A DNA stretch of 49,437 nucleotides from Bacteroidales bacterium (lineage in GTDB: Bacteria > Bacteroidota > Bacteroidia > Bacteroidales > P3). The DNA is taken from the NCBI GenBank assembly GCA_017443265.1, contig JAFSOU010000130.1, forward strand, positions 1 through 49,437, read 5' to 3'. Both the position numbers and the translations under genes were made by a program. The notes under the pieces were generated by a model, which saw only the letters and a program-made list of their open reading frames with translations, had not been told where the DNA came from and made no database searches. Of the stretch, positions 9,240 through 19,863 are shown in pieces (within the stretch, counting starts at the first letter, position 1; the number at the start of each line of letters is the position of its first letter).

Positions 9240-10010
9240 TTAAATGTTTTCTATTGGGTCGAAGCTCGATAGGATGTCGGGTGCGTGCTTGCCTATGGCC
9301 ACGTCGTGTTCGAAGTGTGCCGAAGGTTTGCCGTCCTTGGTCCTGCAGGTCCAGCCGTCCTCTTGTGAGAATTTCACGTTTTTGGAGCCGAGGTTTATCA
9401 TCGGTTCCACGGCTATAACCATTCCTTCTTTCAGCAAGGGACCTGTGCCTTTCACTCCGAAATTGGACACGCTGGGGTCTTCGTGGAGTTTCAGTCCCAC
9501 CCCGTGACCGCAGAGCTCGCGCACCACGGTGTATCCGTTTTTCTCGCAGTGTGTCTGTATGGCATGTCCTATGTCGCCCACGCGGTTGCCCTCGACGCAT
9601 TTTTCAAGGCCGAGGTAGAGTGCCTCTTTGGTTACTTTGAGCAGGCGCAGCACTTCGGGACGCACCTCACCGCAGGTGAAGGTGTAGGCCGAGTCGCCTA
9701 TGTAGCCGTTGAGGTTGGTGCCGCAGTCGATGGACACTATGTCGCCGTCCTTTATAAACATATCTTCGGAAGGTATGCCATGCACAACCACGTCGTTTAC
9801 GGAGATGCAAAGAGCTGCGGGAAAACCGTTGTAGCCTTTGAATACGGGTGTGGCACCGTTGTCCCTGATAAATTGTTCGCCAATTTTGTCAAGGAAGGCG
9901 GTGGTAACACCGGGCTTAACGTATTTTCCCACTTCCGCCAGTGTCTTTCCCACCAGCAGAGCGCTTTCGCGTATAAGCTCTATTTCCTCCTTTGTTTTCA
10001 GTCGTATCAT
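9240..10010 (-). CDS. map: Methionine aminopeptidase, type I
   Basis: 256 residues. Removes the initiator Met from new proteins. Metal ligands are visible: the first Asp in SIDCGTNLNGYIGDSAYTF, the second Asp in the same motif, the His of GHGVGLKLHEDP, and Glu in AVEPMINLGS and in the closing segment. N-terminus MIRLKTKEEIELIRESALL is typical of the Bacteroidota enzyme. Lies 28 nt after secY. Confidence 0.97.
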   Translation of the reverse strand: MIRLKTKEEIELIRESALLVGKTLAEVGKYVKPGVTTAFLDKIGEQFIRDNGATPVFKGYNGFPAALCISVNDVVVHGIPSEDMFIKDGDIVSIDCGTNLNGYIGDSAYTFTCGEVRPEVLRLLKVTKEALYLGLEKCVEGNRVGDIGHAIQTHCEKNGYTVVRELCGHGVGLKLHEDPSVSNFGVKGTGPLLKEGMVIAVEPMINLGSKNVKFSQEDGWTCRTKDGKPSAHFEHDVAIGKHAPDILSSFDPIENI

Positions 10011-10038
10011 TGCTTTTCCGAAAGTATATCTTTAAATT

Positions 10039-11394
10039 TTACGCTGAAATCGACATTGAGTTACGTCCTTTTATGCGTCCGGTCTTGGTGAGGCCGTCGT
10101 AGTGGCGCATCAGCAGGTGGCTTTCGATCTGCTGCAGGGTGTCGAGAATAACGCCCACCATGATCAGCAGCGAGGTGCCGCCGTAGAACTGTGCAAACTG
10201 CGAGTTCACGCCCATCAGGCTCACTATTGCGGGCAGCACTGCCACGATAGCAAGGAAAATGGAACCGGGGAAGGTGATTTTGGACAATATGCCTTCGATG
10301 TATTCTGCGGTTTTCTTGCCGGGTTTCACGCCGGGGATGAAACCTCCGTTTTTCTTCATGTCCTCAGCCATCTGGTTGGGGTTGATGGAGATAGCGGTGT
10401 AGAAATATGTGAAGGCGATAATCATCAGGCCGAACACAAGGTTGTACCAGAATCCGTTGAAATCGGAGAATGCTGTCAGTATTGCCGAGTCGGAGTGGTT
10501 GAATCCCATCACAGTGATGGGGATGAACATGATTGCCTGTGCAAAGATGATAGGCATCACACCTGCGGCGTTCACTTTCAGAGGTATGTACTGGCGCACG
10601 CCACCGTACTGTTTGTTGCCAACGATGCGTTTTGCGTATTGCACGGGAACTCTGCGTGTTCCCTGCACGAGCAGTATGCAGAGCAGTATTACCACGAGCA
10701 GTACAACAAGCTCGATGATGAACATCACCAAGCCGCCGCCGGCTTCTTCCATACGGGAAGCGAATTCGCCGAAGAGAGCGAACGGCAGACGTGCTATGAT
10801 ACCAACCATGATAAGGAGCGAGATTCCGTTGCCCACGCCTTTGTCGGTGATACGCTCACCGAGCCACATCACAAACAGTGTGCCGGAGGTGAGGATGATT
10901 ATGCACGACAGCCAGAAGAAGAATCCGGGCGATGAACCGTCGAAGGGATAGATGGCGGTGGGAGTTGCGCCCAACTGGTATATCATGTTGGTGATGTAGG
11001 CGGGTGCCTGTACCACGGTGATGGCTATTGTCAGCACACGTGTGATCTGGTTCATCTTGCGACGTCCGCTCTCGCCTTCGCGCTGCATTTTCTGGAAATA
11101 GGGTATCACCATTACAAACAGCTGTATCACGATGGATGCAGTGATGTAGGGCATGATACCGAGGGCGAAAATGGATGCGTGGGAGAAAGCACCACCCGAG
11201 AACATGTTCAACAAACCCAAGATACCGTCGCGGGTCTGGTTTTGCAGGCCCGTAAGCTGGCTTGGATCAACACCAGGAAGGACAACATAGGATCCTATAC
11301 GGTACACCAGCACGAGGCCGAGGGTGTAGAGTATGCGCTTGCGCAGATCCTCGATCGCCCAAATGTTCTTTAGTGTTGTTATCAGTTTCTTCAT
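10039..11394 (-). CDS. secY: Preprotein translocase subunit SecY
   Basis: 451 residues, ten predicted membrane segments; central channel of the Sec translocon in the inner membrane. Signature stretches are PFFQ-type cytosolic loop (YFQKMQREGESGRRKMNQITR) replaced partly here by IPYFQKMQREGE, and the conserved loop RRVPVQYAKR near the SecA/ribosome contact. Follows rplO after 9 nt, the universal order. Confidence 0.97.
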   Translation of the reverse strand: MKKLITTLKNIWAIEDLRKRILYTLGLVLVYRIGSYVVLPGVDPSQLTGLQNQTRDGILGLLNMFSGGAFSHASIFALGIMPYITASIVIQLFVMVIPYFQKMQREGESGRRKMNQITRVLTIAITVVQAPAYITNMIYQLGATPTAIYPFDGSSPGFFFWLSCIIILTSGTLFVMWLGERITDKGVGNGISLLIMVGIIARLPFALFGEFASRMEEAGGGLVMFIIELVVLLVVILLCILLVQGTRRVPVQYAKRIVGNKQYGGVRQYIPLKVNAAGVMPIIFAQAIMFIPITVMGFNHSDSAILTAFSDFNGFWYNLVFGLMIIAFTYFYTAISINPNQMAEDMKKNGGFIPGVKPGKKTAEYIEGILSKITFPGSIFLAIVAVLPAIVSLMGVNSQFAQFYGGTSLLIMVGVILDTLQQIESHLLMRHYDGLTKTGRIKGRNSMSISA

Positions 11395-11403
11395 AAATTG
11401 TTA

Positions 11404-11850
11404 TTAGATTACAGTTACTACTCCGCCTTTTTCTTCGATGGCTTTCTTTGCAGCTTCGGAGAAAGCGTGTGCCGTTACGTTGATTTTGGCGTTGAGTTCG
11501 CCGCGTCCGAGGATTTTCACCTTGTCGTTGCCCGAAAGGAGTCCGTTCTGTTTCAGCACTTCGAGGTCGAAATTCTCGATCTGTTTGGCTTCGTTCAGTT
11601 TGTTCAGCACGTCGATGTTGATGCCGACGTATTCAACTCTGTTGATGTTTTTGAAACCGAACTTGGGCAGACGTCTGTAGATGGGCATCTGGCCGCCTTC
11701 GAATCCAATTTTGCGGGAATAGCCGGAACGTGCTTTGGCGCCTTTGTGTCCGCGTGTGGATGTGCCGCCTTTGCCGGATCCCTGACCTCTACCCACTCTT
11801 TTGGAGTGTTTTACCGAACCTTTTGCAGGTTTTAAACTACTTAAATTCAT
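11404..11850 (-). CDS. rplO: Ribosomal protein L15
   Basis: 148 residues. The Gly-rich N-terminus (RVGRGQGSGKGGTSTRGHKG) that snakes into 23S rRNA is present, followed by GFEGGQMPIYRRLPKFGF. Lies between rpmD (28 nt) and secY (9 nt). Confidence 0.97.
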   Translation of the reverse strand: MNLSSLKPAKGSVKHSKRVGRGQGSGKGGTSTRGHKGAKARSGYSRKIGFEGGQMPIYRRLPKFGFKNINRVEYVGINIDVLNKLNEAKQIENFDLEVLKQNGLLSGNDKVKILGRGELNAKINVTAHAFSEAAKKAIEEKGGVVTVI

Positions 11851-11878
11851 ATCTGTTTCTAAAAATTATCGGTGTTAC

Positions 11879-12058
11879 TTAAATTTCTTCTACTGTGATC
11901 AGATGTTTCACTTTCTCAATCATGCCGAGGATTTCGGGTGTGGCCTGTACCTCTTTGGTGTGGTTGATTCTGTGCAATCCCAGTGCTTCCAAAGTTCTTT
12001 TTTGGCGAGCAGGACGACCAATCTTGCTTTTTACCTGTTTTATTTTTAATGTCTTCAT
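11879..12058 (-). CDS. rpmD: Ribosomal protein L30
   Basis: 59 residues: MKTLKIKQVKSKIGRPARQK, then TLEALGLHRINHTKE and the closing KVKHLITVEEI. A complete small L30. It fills the gap between rpsE and rplO; the order rpsE-rpmD-rplO is universal. Confidence 0.96.
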   Translation of the reverse strand: MKTLKIKQVKSKIGRPARQKRTLEALGLHRINHTKEVQATPEILGMIEKVKHLITVEEI

Positions 12059-12081
12059 CTCGATGTGTAATTAGTCGTTAT

Positions 12082-12600
12082 TTATCCGTTGAAAACTTTA
12101 TCAAGCGTGATGCCGCGCAGCTGAGCCACAGTGTAGGGGTCTTTCATCTGGAGCAGTGCGTTGATGGTTGCCTTTACCACGCTGTGGGGGTTCGACGAGC
12201 CTTTGGATTTTGCCAGCACGTCTTTCACGCCCACGCTTTCAAGCACGGCACGCATGGCACCGCCGGCGATAACACCGGTACCGGGAGCTGCGGGTTTGAG
12301 GAACACTTTAGCTCCGCTGTATTTACCTATCTGTTCGTGGGGGATGGTGCCTTTCAGCACGGGAACCTTGATGAGGTTTTTCTTGGCGTCGTCGACACCT
12401 TTCTGCACGGCTGTCGTCACTTCCTTGGCTTTGCCGAGGCCGTAACCCACAACGCCGTTTTCGTCGCCTACTACAACGATGGCTGCGAAGCTGAAGGTTC
12501 TACCACCTTTGGTAACCTTGGTAACTCTGTTTATTGCTACAAGACGGTCTTTTAATTCGATCTCGCTTGATTTGACTCTTTTTACGTTTACTTCTGCCAT
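12082..12600 (-). CDS. rpsE: Ribosomal protein S5
   Basis: 172 residues. N-terminal dsRNA-binding fold ([20 protein letters not shown]) and C-terminal domain ([19 protein letters not shown]). Shapes the mRNA entry site and decoding fidelity. Six nt after rplR. Confidence 0.97.
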   Translation of the reverse strand: MAEVNVKRVKSSEIELKDRLVAINRVTKVTKGGRTFSFAAIVVVGDENGVVGYGLGKAKEVTTAVQKGVDDAKKNLIKVPVLKGTIPHEQIGKYSGAKVFLKPAAPGTGVIAGGAMRAVLESVGVKDVLAKSKGSSNPHSVVKATINALLQMKDPYTVAQLRGITLDKVFNG

Positions 12601-12606
12601 AACTTT

Positions 12607-12960
12607 TTAGAATTTTAATCCTCCTTCTCTGGCTGCGTCAGCCAACGATTTAACACGTCCGTGGTACAGGTAGCCGTTGCGGTCGAATACTACGGAATTG
12701 ATTCCTGCGGCTATTGCTCTTTCGGCTATTGCTTTGCCTACTTTGGCTGCCACTTCGGTTTTGGTGCCTTGTTTGTCGAAACTTTTCTCCAAGGAGGAGG
12801 CGGCCACCATTGTTACACCTTTGTCGTCATTTATTACCTGGGCGTATATCTCTTTGTTGCTTCTGAATACGGTCAGGCGGGGGGTTGCTTCTGTTCCGCT
12901 CACTTTATGACGAATTCTGTATTTGATTTTAGTTCTTCTTATGTCTTTTTGTGTTGCCAT
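12607..12960 (-). CDS. rplR: Ribosomal protein L18
   Basis: 117 residues; binds 5S rRNA with L5. Core motifs [20 protein letters not shown] and [20 protein letters not shown], ending in the conserved AAREGGLKF. Follows rplF after 34 nt. Confidence 0.97.
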   Translation of the reverse strand: MATQKDIRRTKIKYRIRHKVSGTEATPRLTVFRSNKEIYAQVINDDKGVTMVAASSLEKSFDKQGTKTEVAAKVGKAIAERAIAAGINSVVFDRNGYLYHGRVKSLADAAREGGLKF

Positions 12961-12994
12961 TAGTATCTGATTTTTCTTGTTGTTATACTAATTG

Positions 12995-13555
12995 TTATTT
13001 AGCGGCTGCTTTACCTGCTTTCTTGCGTACCACTTCGCCCTGGAATCGTATGCCTTTTCCTTTGTAGGGTTCGGGTTTGCGCAGCGAGCGTATTTTTGCT
13101 GCCACCTGACCGAGCAGCTGTTTGTCTGCCGAGGTCATTATTATCAGGGGGTTCTTACCCTTTTCCGATATTGTCTCAACTTTTATCTCGTTGGGGAGTT
13201 CGAAGAATATGGTGTGGGAATAACCCAGAGCCATTTCGAGCACCTGGCCTTGGGCCTGCACTTTGTAGCCCACGCCTATAACTTCCTGAACGACTTTGAA
13301 GCCAGTTGTTACGCCGGTAACCATGTTGTTCACCAGTGCGCGGTAGAGGCCGTGCTGGGCTCTGTGGGCTTTGTCGTCGCTGGAGCGAGTAAGTGTCAGT
13401 TCTCCGTTGTCCTTGTCGAGAGACAAGCTGATGCTGGGATCCACCTTTTGCGTGAGTTCGCCTTTTGGACCCTTTACCGTAACCACGTTTTCGGGAGATA
13501 CGGATATTTCTACTCCTTTTTCGATTTTAATCGGTAATTTGCCTATTCTTGACAT
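12995..13555 (-). CDS. rplF: Ribosomal protein L6
   Basis: 186 residues, two copies of the L6 fold. Start MSRIGKLPIKIEKGVEISVS and second-domain signature SLRKPEPYKGKGIRF. The C-terminus carries a short Lys/Ala tail (RKKAGKAAAK). Located near the GTPase-associated centre of the 50S subunit. Confidence 0.97.
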   Translation of the reverse strand: MSRIGKLPIKIEKGVEISVSPENVVTVKGPKGELTQKVDPSISLSLDKDNGELTLTRSSDDKAHRAQHGLYRALVNNMVTGVTTGFKVVQEVIGVGYKVQAQGQVLEMALGYSHTIFFELPNEIKVETISEKGKNPLIIMTSADKQLLGQVAAKIRSLRKPEPYKGKGIRFQGEVVRKKAGKAAAK

Positions 13556-13581
13556 TTCTTGTTTTCTCCTTTTTTATGGAT

Positions 13582-13980
13582 TTAGCTTATGTAACACAAC
13601 ACTTCGCCTCCGACGTTGAGGTTTTTCGCCTCCTTGTCGGTCATAAGGCCTTTCGATGTGGATATGATAGCTATGCCTAATCCGTTCAACACTCTTGGCA
13701 TTTCGTCCACTCCTACGTATTTTCTCAATCCCGGGCTGCTCACGCGTGTGAGGTTGGATATGGCCGGCATTTTTGTCACGGGGTGGTATTTCAATGCTAT
13801 TTTAATTGTCTGATGTTTGGTTTCCTCGTCGAATTTGTAGTTTAGGATATAGCCTTTCTCGAACAATATTTTGGTCATTTCCTTCTTGAGGTTCGAGGCC
13901 GGTATTTCCACCACTCTGTGTTTCGCCATTATGGCGTTTCTCATCCGAGTCAGATAGTCTGCAATTGGATCTGTTACCAT
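13582..13980 (-). CDS. rpsH: Ribosomal protein S8
   Basis: 132 residues. [20 protein letters not shown] at the start and the conserved [12 protein letters not shown] near the end. In E. coli S8 represses the spc operon by binding the rplE region; no equivalent RNA site was tested here. Lies 42 nt after rpsN. Confidence 0.97.
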   Translation of the reverse strand: MVTDPIADYLTRMRNAIMAKHRVVEIPASNLKKEMTKILFEKGYILNYKFDEETKHQTIKIALKYHPVTKMPAISNLTRVSSPGLRKYVGVDEMPRVLNGLGIAIISTSKGLMTDKEAKNLNVGGEVLCYIS

Positions 13981-14022
13981 TTCTTGCTGTTTTTTAATGT
14001 TTAATGCTTTATTTACTTCTTG

Positions 14023-14322
14023 TTACCAGCTTGCTTTTTTCACGCCGGGGATAAGGCCCGATATGGCCATTTCGCGGAAATTGATACGCGATATTCCGAA
14101 CTGGCGCATATATCCTTTGGGACGGCCGGTGAGCTGGCAGCGGTTGTGCAGCCGCACGGGGAGTGCGTTTTTGGGCAGTTTCTGCAGTGCCACTACTGCT
14201 GCCTCCACTTCTTCGGGGCTTCCTTTGCGCACCTGCTCTTTAAGGGCAGCGCGTTTTGCCGCATAGCGGGCAACCATTTTTTCTCTTTTGCGTTCTCTCG
14301 CTTTTATTGATTCTTTTGCCAT
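14023..14322 (-). CDS. rpsN: Ribosomal protein S14, zinc-free long form
   Basis: 99 residues, the long form without the CxxC...CxxC zinc module of the 61-residue type. The conserved tail [20 protein letters not shown] and [18 protein letters not shown] is intact. Lies 6 nt after rplE. Confidence 0.97.
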   Translation of the reverse strand: MAKESIKARERKREKMVARYAAKRAALKEQVRKGSPEEVEAAVVALQKLPKNALPVRLHNRCQLTGRPKGYMRQFGISRINFREMAISGLIPGVKKASW

Positions 14323-14328
14323 TTCTTA

Positions 14329-14886
14329 TTATTTTTGATTTTTGAATGGTAAGCCAAATTGTTTCAACAGCGACATTGCTTCCTTGTCGGTTTTTGCCGA
14401 TGTAACGAAAGTGATGTCCATTCCCTGGATGCGGCCGATTTTGTCGATGTCGATTTCGGGGAATATGATTTGCTCGGAGATGCCGAAGGTGTAGTTTCCG
14501 CGTCCGTCGAAGCCTTTGTCGTTGATGCCCCTGAAGTCTCTGATACGGGGTATGGAGGCTGTTATCAGACGTTCGAGGAACTCGTACATGCGTTCGCCGC
14601 GGAGGGTTACGCGCACTCCGATGGGCATTCCTCTTCTGAGTTTGAAGTTGGAGATGTCTTTTTTGGACTTGGTGGCTACGGCGCGCTGGCCGGCTATCAG
14701 CGTCATCTCGTCGATACCCTGGTCGATGACCTTCTTGTCGGCTATGGCAGCCTTACCGAGGCCTTGGTTGAGGGATATCTTGAGCAGGCGCGGCACTTGC
14801 ATAACAGTCTTGTAGCCGTACTCTTTCATCAAAGAAGGAACTATCTCTTCCTTGTATTTCTTTTTTAATGTTACTTGATAATCCAT
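14329..14886 (-). CDS. rplE: Ribosomal protein L5
   Basis: 185 residues; 5S rRNA binder that bridges to S13. Motifs: KVVLNQGLG-type segment here [12 protein letters not shown], and [20 protein letters not shown]. Starts 1 nt after the rplX stop, which suggests translational coupling. Confidence 0.97.
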   Translation of the reverse strand: MDYQVTLKKKYKEEIVPSLMKEYGYKTVMQVPRLLKISLNQGLGKAAIADKKVIDQGIDEMTLIAGQRAVATKSKKDISNFKLRRGMPIGVRVTLRGERMYEFLERLITASIPRIRDFRGINDKGFDGRGNYTFGISEQIIFPEIDIDKIGRIQGMDITFVTSAKTDKEAMSLLKQFGLPFKNQK

Positions 14887-14887
14887 A

Positions 14888-15202
14888 TTACTTTATTACC
14901 TCCCCTGATTTTTTAGAATAACGTACTAATTTACCTGTTTTTTCGTCGATTCTCCTACCAATTCTTGTGGGTACGTTGTTTTCCATAACCATAAGGTTGG
15001 AGATGTGGATGGGGGCTTCTTTCTCTACTATGCCTCCCTGGGTGTTTTTGGCATTGGGTTTTGTGTGTTTTTTCACAATGTTGACACCTTCCACGATGGC
15101 TCGATTCTTTTCGGGATACACTTTGAGCACTCTGCCGACCGAGCCTTTGTCATCGCCGGCTATCACTTTTACAGTGTCCCCTTTCTTTACGTGCAGTTTC
15201 AT
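14888..15202 (-). CDS. rplX: Ribosomal protein L24
   Basis: 104 residues with an N-terminal KOW motif ([20 protein letters not shown]) and [20 protein letters not shown]. Assembly initiator of the 50S subunit. Between rplN (26 nt) and rplE (1 nt). Confidence 0.97.
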   Translation of the reverse strand: MKLHVKKGDTVKVIAGDDKGSVGRVLKVYPEKNRAIVEGVNIVKKHTKPNAKNTQGGIVEKEAPIHISNLMVMENNVPTRIGRRIDEKTGKLVRYSKKSGEVIK

Positions 15203-15228
15203 ATTGTCTTTTGCGTTTTTTTTAATGT

Positions 15229-15597
15229 TTATAAAACTTCGGGGGCCAAGGATACAATTTTCATGTATTGTTTCTCGCGCAGTTCGCGTGCCACGGGTCC
15301 GAAGATACGTGTACCGCGGAGCTCGTCGGCTGGTGTGAGCAGCACGCAGGCGTTGTCGTCGAAGCGGATGTATGATCCGTCGGCGCGTCTCACCTCTTTT
15401 TTGGTGCGCACCACCACGGCTTTCGAAACAGCTCCCTTTTTGATGTTACCTGATGGGATGGCGTCTTTGATGGCCACCACGATTTTGTCGCCAATGGAGG
15501 CGTATCTTTTCTTGGTGCCTCCCAATACTCTGATACACAGGGCGCTCTTGGCACCGCTGTTATCGGCGACGGTCATTCTTGTTTCTTGCTGTATCAT
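15229..15597 (-). CDS. rplN: Ribosomal protein L14
   Basis: 122 residues, usual length. [20 protein letters not shown] and the closing [20 protein letters not shown] are diagnostic. Starts 2 nt after rpsQ. Confidence 0.98.
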   Translation of the reverse strand: MIQQETRMTVADNSGAKSALCIRVLGGTKKRYASIGDKIVVAIKDAIPSGNIKKGAVSKAVVVRTKKEVRRADGSYIRFDDNACVLLTPADELRGTRIFGPVARELREKQYMKIVSLAPEVL

Positions 15598-15599
15598 AA

Positions 15600-15854
15600 T
15601 TATTTAGCTCTTTCTATTATTTCAACTAATCTCCAACATTTGTTTTTGCTCAATGGACGTGTCTCCATTATGCGAACAAAATCTCCGATGTTGCATTCGT
15701 TCTTCTCGTCGTGAGCCATGAACTTGGTGCTTTTTTTCACGAACTTACCGTACTTGGGGTGTTTCACCTTGCGTTCTACGAGCACCACGATGGATTTTTC
15801 CATCTTATTGCTTACAACGGTTCCGAGTCTTTCTTTTCTTAAGTTTCTTTCCAT
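15600..15854 (-). CDS. rpsQ: Ribosomal protein S17
   Basis: 84 residues, OB fold, 16S rRNA binder. [20 protein letters not shown] and [20 protein letters not shown] are diagnostic. Between rpmC (21 nt) and rplN (2 nt). Confidence 0.97.
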   Translation of the reverse strand: MERNLRKERLGTVVSNKMEKSIVVLVERKVKHPKYGKFVKKSTKFMAHDEKNECNIGDFVRIMETRPLSKNKCWRLVEIIERAK

Positions 15855-15875
15855 TTTTTGCTTCGGATTTGTTTA

Positions 15876-16082
15876 CTATTTGGCTTCCCCTTCTATTTCG
15901 CGGCGGCGAAGTTCGGTGAGGCAGCGTGCGATAGTTTTTCTACTTTCTTTTATTTTATTGGGGTTTTCGATTGGCGAAACGGCATGGTTCAGTTTCATTT
16001 TCAGAAGCATGTCGCGCTCAACGTCCAACTTCTCTTTTATTTCGGCTGTAGAAAGCTCTTTCAATACTAACTTGTTTTTCAT
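15876..16082 (-). CDS. rpmC: Ribosomal protein L29
   Basis: 68 residues, two-helix protein at the tunnel exit near the trigger factor site. ELSTAEIKEKLDVERDMLLK and NPNKIKESRKTIARCLTELR match L29. Between rplP (18 nt) and rpsQ (21 nt). Confidence 0.95.
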   Translation of the reverse strand: MKNKLVLKELSTAEIKEKLDVERDMLLKMKLNHAVSPIENPNKIKESRKTIARCLTELRRREIEGEAK

Positions 16083-16100
16083 CTCTTTTCTGCTTGTTTA

Positions 16101-16523
16101 TTATTCTTCAACATAATCGCGTTTCACGACGAATTTTGTTGTGATGGGCAGTTTCTGGGCTGCGAGGCGCAGAGCTTCTTTTGCCACTTCCATGGGAACG
16201 CCTTCGGCTTCGAAGAGTATTGTTCCTGGCATTACTCTTGCCACGAAATATTCGGGTGCTCCCTTACCTTTACCCATACGCACCTCGTTAGGTTTCTTGG
16301 TGATGGGTTTGTCGGGGAATATGCGTATCCATATCTGTCCTTCACGTTTCATGTGACGGGTTACCGCTTGACGTGCAGCCTCTATTTGTCTTCCCGTGAT
16401 AAAACACGTCTCAAGGGATTTGATACCGAAAGTACCAAAGGCGAGTTCGTAGCCTCTGTGGGCGTTGCCTTTTATTTTCCCTTTCTGCTGCTTCCTATAT
16501 TTTGTTTTTTTCGGCTGTAACAT
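16101..16523 (-). CDS. rplP: Ribosomal protein L16
   Basis: 140 residues. [20 protein letters not shown], then the A-site loop [20 protein letters not shown]. Contacts tRNA at the A site. Between rpsC (23 nt) and rpmC (18 nt). Confidence 0.98.
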   Translation of the reverse strand: MLQPKKTKYRKQQKGKIKGNAHRGYELAFGTFGIKSLETCFITGRQIEAARQAVTRHMKREGQIWIRIFPDKPITKKPNEVRMGKGKGAPEYFVARVMPGTILFEAEGVPMEVAKEALRLAAQKLPITTKFVVKRDYVEE

Positions 16524-16546
16524 TGTTACTTCTCTTTATTGGATTT

Positions 16547-17284
16547 TTAACCTTTGTTATTTCTTGTTCTTCTTGCACGGGGTGCGGGTGCCGACTGGCG
16601 TGCACCGCCGCGTCTTTCGCGAGTTTGACCGCCCACTGTGGAGGGCACAAGCTCCTGTTTGCCATAAACTATGCCGCGGCAGATCCACACTTTGACGCCG
16701 ATGCGTCCGTAGGTGGTGTGGGCTTCGGCCTGCGAGTAGTCGATGTCGGCGCGGAGTGTGTGCAGAGGTGTTCTGCCTTCCTTGTAGTGTTCGGAACGAG
16801 CTATTTCGGCTCCACCGATACGTCCGGAGATGGAGACTTTTATGCCTTCGGCTCCCACGCGCATTGTGGATGAAATGGCTGTTTTGATGGCTTTGCGGTA
16901 CTGAACGCGGCCTTCGATCTGACGGGCGATGTTCTGGGCCACCAGAACGGCGTCGGTTTCGGGTCGTTTCACCTCAAACACGTTGATTTGCACATCTTTG
17001 CCTGTGAGTTTCTTCAGTTCTTCCTTCAGTATGTCCACGTCGCTGCCGTTGCGGCCTATAACGAGGCCCGGTCTTGCCGAGTTGATGGTGACTGTAAGGA
17101 GTTTCAGGGTTCTCTCGATGTATATTTTCGATACGCTGGCTTTGGCCAGACGGACGCTCAGGTATTTGCGGATTTTGTTGTCCTCTACCAGCTTGGGTCC
17201 GAATTTTCTGCCACCATACCAGTTGGAATCCCATCCTCTTATGATTCCTAATCTGTTTCCTATTGGGTTAGTTTTCTGTCCCAT
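16547..17284 (-). CDS. rpsC: Ribosomal protein S3
   Basis: 245 residues. N-terminal [22 protein letters not shown] domain with [19 protein letters not shown], and C-terminal domain with [20 protein letters not shown]. Forms the mRNA entry tunnel. The last 30 residues are Arg/Ala-rich and disordered-looking. Between rplV (21 nt) and rplP (23 nt). Confidence 0.98.
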   Translation of the reverse strand: MGQKTNPIGNRLGIIRGWDSNWYGGRKFGPKLVEDNKIRKYLSVRLAKASVSKIYIERTLKLLTVTINSARPGLVIGRNGSDVDILKEELKKLTGKDVQINVFEVKRPETDAVLVAQNIARQIEGRVQYRKAIKTAISSTMRVGAEGIKVSISGRIGGAEIARSEHYKEGRTPLHTLRADIDYSQAEAHTTYGRIGVKVWICRGIVYGKQELVPSTVGGQTRERRGGARQSAPAPRARRTRNNKG

Positions 17285-17305
17285 TCTTGTTCTTCTTTGT
17301 TTTTA

Positions 17306-17755
17306 CTATTTTTGTTCTTCTACTTCTTGAGTAGCTTCGACTTTATTCTGAGCTTTTTCTTCTGTTCTGTTGCCCAGTACCATGGTTATGTGGTTGGAAC
17401 GTTTTCTTATTCTGTAACCTCTACCCTGCGGTGCTGTGCGGAGGCGTTTCATCGAGCGGCCGCCGTCAACCATGATGGTTTTAACGTACAGCTTGTTGTC
17501 TTCGATGCGTTGGCCTTCGTTCTTGCTCTGCCAGTTGGCTATTGCCGACAGGAGGAGCTTGCGCATTTTGGGGGCGGATTCTCTTGGGCAGTATTGCAGT
17601 ACTCCAAGGGCTTTGTCCACGTCCAGACCTCTAATCATATCAGCCACAAGTCTCGTTTTGCGGGGCGAAGTAGGATTGTTCATCAGTTTCGCCATGTAAA
17701 CGGTTTTCTTGGCTTCCTTGCGTGCTTCGGCACTATTGTGTTTTCTTTGTCCCAT
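17306..17755 (-). CDS. rplV: Ribosomal protein L22
   Basis: 149 residues, somewhat long because of an acidic tail (about the last 20 residues, ending EATQEVEEQK). The tunnel hairpin region (RRLRTAPQGRGYRIRKRSNH) is intact. The loop lines the exit tunnel and is a site of macrolide resistance in other species; no obvious lesion is seen. Confidence 0.97.
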   Translation of the reverse strand: MGQRKHNSAEARKEAKKTVYMAKLMNNPTSPRKTRLVADMIRGLDVDKALGVLQYCPRESAPKMRKLLLSAIANWQSKNEGQRIEDNKLYVKTIMVDGGRSMKRLRTAPQGRGYRIRKRSNHITMVLGNRTEEKAQNKVEATQEVEEQK

Positions 17756-17769
17756 TTCTGCGAATTGTT

Positions 17770-18048
17770 TTATTTGTTTCCTTTATCTTTTTGTCCTGCG
17801 TGTCCGCGGAAAATTCGTGTGGGGGCAAATTCTCCCAATTTGTGTCCAACCATGTTTTCGGTTACATACACGGGTATGAATTTGTTTCCGTTATGAACTG
17901 CTATGGTCTGTCCCACGAAATCGGGGGATATCATCGAGGCGCGCGACCATGTCTTGATGGTCACTTTCTTGTTGGATTGTGCGGCCTCTACCACTCTTTT
18001 TTCCAGTTTGTGGAATATGTACGGACCTTTTTTTAATGAACGACTCAT
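17770..18048 (-). CDS. rpsS: Ribosomal protein S19
   Basis: 92 residues. [19 protein letters not shown] and the conserved [20 protein letters not shown]. Head of the 30S subunit, next to S13. Between rplB (26 nt) and rplV (14 nt). Confidence 0.98.
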   Translation of the reverse strand: MSRSLKKGPYIFHKLEKRVVEAAQSNKKVTIKTWSRASMISPDFVGQTIAVHNGNKFIPVYVTENMVGHKLGEFAPTRIFRGHAGQKDKGNK

Positions 18049-18074
18049 CTCTTTTTACTTTTTGTTAATCGTTG

Positions 18075-18899
18075 TTACTTCTTTCTTCTTTCTATTATGT
18101 ACTTGGTCGACTGTTTCTTGGGAGCGCGAGTCTTGTAGCCCTTGGCGGGTATGCCCTTGCGTGAGCGCGGGTGTCCGCCGGACTGACGGCCTTCACCACC
18201 ACCCATCGGGTGATCCACAGGGTTCATCACTACTCCACGGGTACGCGGACGGCGTCCGAGCCATCTGCTGCGACCGGCTTTACCTGACACTTCGAGGTTG
18301 TGTTCGGGGTTGGACACAATGCCGATGGTGGCTTTGCAGGACTGGAGTATCAGTCTCATCTCGCCCGACGGCATTTTTATTGCCGCGTATTTTCCGTCTC
18401 TCGACATCAGCTGGGCGTAAGCTCCTGCGGTGCGAACCATTTTGGCGCCCTGTCCCGGACGCAGTTCGATGTTGTGTATCAGTGTTCCAAAGGGGATTTC
18501 ACCCAATGGCAATGTGTTGCCTATCTCCGGGGCAACTCCGCTACCTGACAGAATTGTCTGACCGACTTTAAGTCCTTGCGGGGCAATGATGTAGCGTTTT
18601 TCGCCGTCGGCGTAGCATACCAATGCTATGCGCGAGGTGCGGTTGGGATCGTATTCTATGGTCTTTACAACTGCGGGTATCGAATCTTTCTCTCTTCTGA
18701 AGTCGATGATACGATATTTTTTCTTGTGACCGCCGCCGATGTAGCGCATGGTCATCTTGCCCTGGTTGTTTCTACCGCCAGATTTACGATAGCCAAAGGT
18801 TAAGCTCTTTTCGGGCTTCGACGCTGTGATGTCGTCGAAGGTAACAACTACTTTGTGGCGTTGTCCCGGTGTTGTCGGTTTTAATTTCTTTAAAGCCAT
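18075..18899 (-). CDS. rplB: Ribosomal protein L2
   Basis: 274 residues, one of the most conserved 50S proteins, needed for peptidyl transfer and subunit joining. The functional His lies in [20 protein letters not shown]. Starts 5 nt after rplW, so coupling is likely. Confidence 0.98.
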   Translation of the reverse strand: MALKKLKPTTPGQRHKVVVTFDDITASKPEKSLTFGYRKSGGRNNQGKMTMRYIGGGHKKKYRIIDFRREKDSIPAVVKTIEYDPNRTSRIALVCYADGEKRYIIAPQGLKVGQTILSGSGVAPEIGNTLPLGEIPFGTLIHNIELRPGQGAKMVRTAGAYAQLMSRDGKYAAIKMPSGEMRLILQSCKATIGIVSNPEHNLEVSGKAGRSRWLGRRPRTRGVVMNPVDHPMGGGEGRQSGGHPRSRKGIPAKGYKTRAPKKQSTKYIIERRKK

Positions 18900-18904
18900 C
18901 TCTT

Positions 18905-19198
18905 TTAAATATTGCTATAAAAATCTATTGTGTTATCTTTTGCAAGCGTTACTATTGCCTTTTTGAAAGCGGGTTTGCGGCCTTCGATGAAGCCGGCTTT
19001 GGTGTAACGCGATTTTCTTTTTCCGCTGTAGTTCATGGTGTTCACGTCAACAACTTTTACGTTGTACAACGATTCCACAGCGTTCTTTATCTGGTATTTG
19101 TTCGCCCGTTTGTCAACGACAAAGCCGCAACGGTTGGGGAATTTCTCCGTTGCTTTTGTCATTCTTTCACTTATCAGCGGTCTTACTATAATTTCCAT
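18905..19198 (-). CDS. rplW: Ribosomal protein L23
   Basis: 97 residues. [16 protein letters not shown] at the N-terminus and the loop [20 protein letters not shown]. Docking site for trigger factor and SRP at the tunnel exit. Between rplD (32 nt) and rplB (5 nt). Confidence 0.97.
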   Translation of the reverse strand: MEIIVRPLISERMTKATEKFPNRCGFVVDKRANKYQIKNAVESLYNVKVVDVNTMNYSGKRKSRYTKAGFIEGRKPAFKKAIVTLAKDNTIDFYSNI

Positions 19199-19230
19199 CG
19201 TATTTTTAGTTTTTTTTGTTCGAAATTAGT

Positions 19231-19863
19231 TTATTTTACTGCCAAAATACGGGCAATTTCCGCAACAGCGCTCTCAGATACGATAAGATTTGCACAGTTC
19301 ATAATGCTATAAGTGCTTAAATCTGAACCTTTTGCCACTCTTACGTTGGGGATGTTACGGGCTGACAAAGATACGAAATTATTTGGTTCTGCAAAAACAA
19401 AAAGTGATTTTTTTTCTGCAACTTTCAAATTATTAACAATTTCCACCATTTTTTTGGTCTTGGGGGCGTCCATTGTAAAGTCTTCGATAACCATCAGCGC
19501 GTTTTCTGCCACTTTGTAGCTGAGGGCCGAACGGCGTGCCAGTTGTTTTACTTTGGTGTTGAGTTTGAAGCGATAGTCTCTGGGCTTGGGGCCGAACACT
19601 CTTGCGCCGCCCACGAGCACGGGCGAGTTGATGTCGCCGCGACGTGCGCCGCCGCCGCCTTTCTGACGGCCGAGTTTACGGGTTGAGCCGCTTATTTCGC
19701 TTCTTTCTTTCGATTTGTGTGTACCCTGACGCTGGTTGGCCAGATACTGTTTGCAATCCAGATATATGGCGTGGTCGTTGGGGGTCATTGCGAACACGGA
19801 ATCGTCCAGATTTATGGTGCGACCGGTTTCGCTGCCGTTGATATTATATACTTTTAACTCCAT
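19231..19863 (-). CDS. rplD: Ribosomal protein L4
   Basis: 210 residues. Tunnel loop ([20 protein letters not shown]) and the C-terminal globular part are present. The start overlaps the end of rplC by 10 nt. In E. coli L4 is the S10-operon repressor; the short intercistronic hairpin upstream of rplC (20516-20544) is the only RNA structure I noticed nearby. Confidence 0.98.
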   Translation of the reverse strand: MELKVYNINGSETGRTINLDDSVFAMTPNDHAIYLDCKQYLANQRQGTHKSKERSEISGSTRKLGRQKGGGGARRGDINSPVLVGGARVFGPKPRDYRFKLNTKVKQLARRSALSYKVAENALMVIEDFTMDAPKTKKMVEIVNNLKVAEKKSLFVFAEPNNFVSLSARNIPNVRVAKGSDLSTYSIMNCANLIVSESAVAEIARILAVK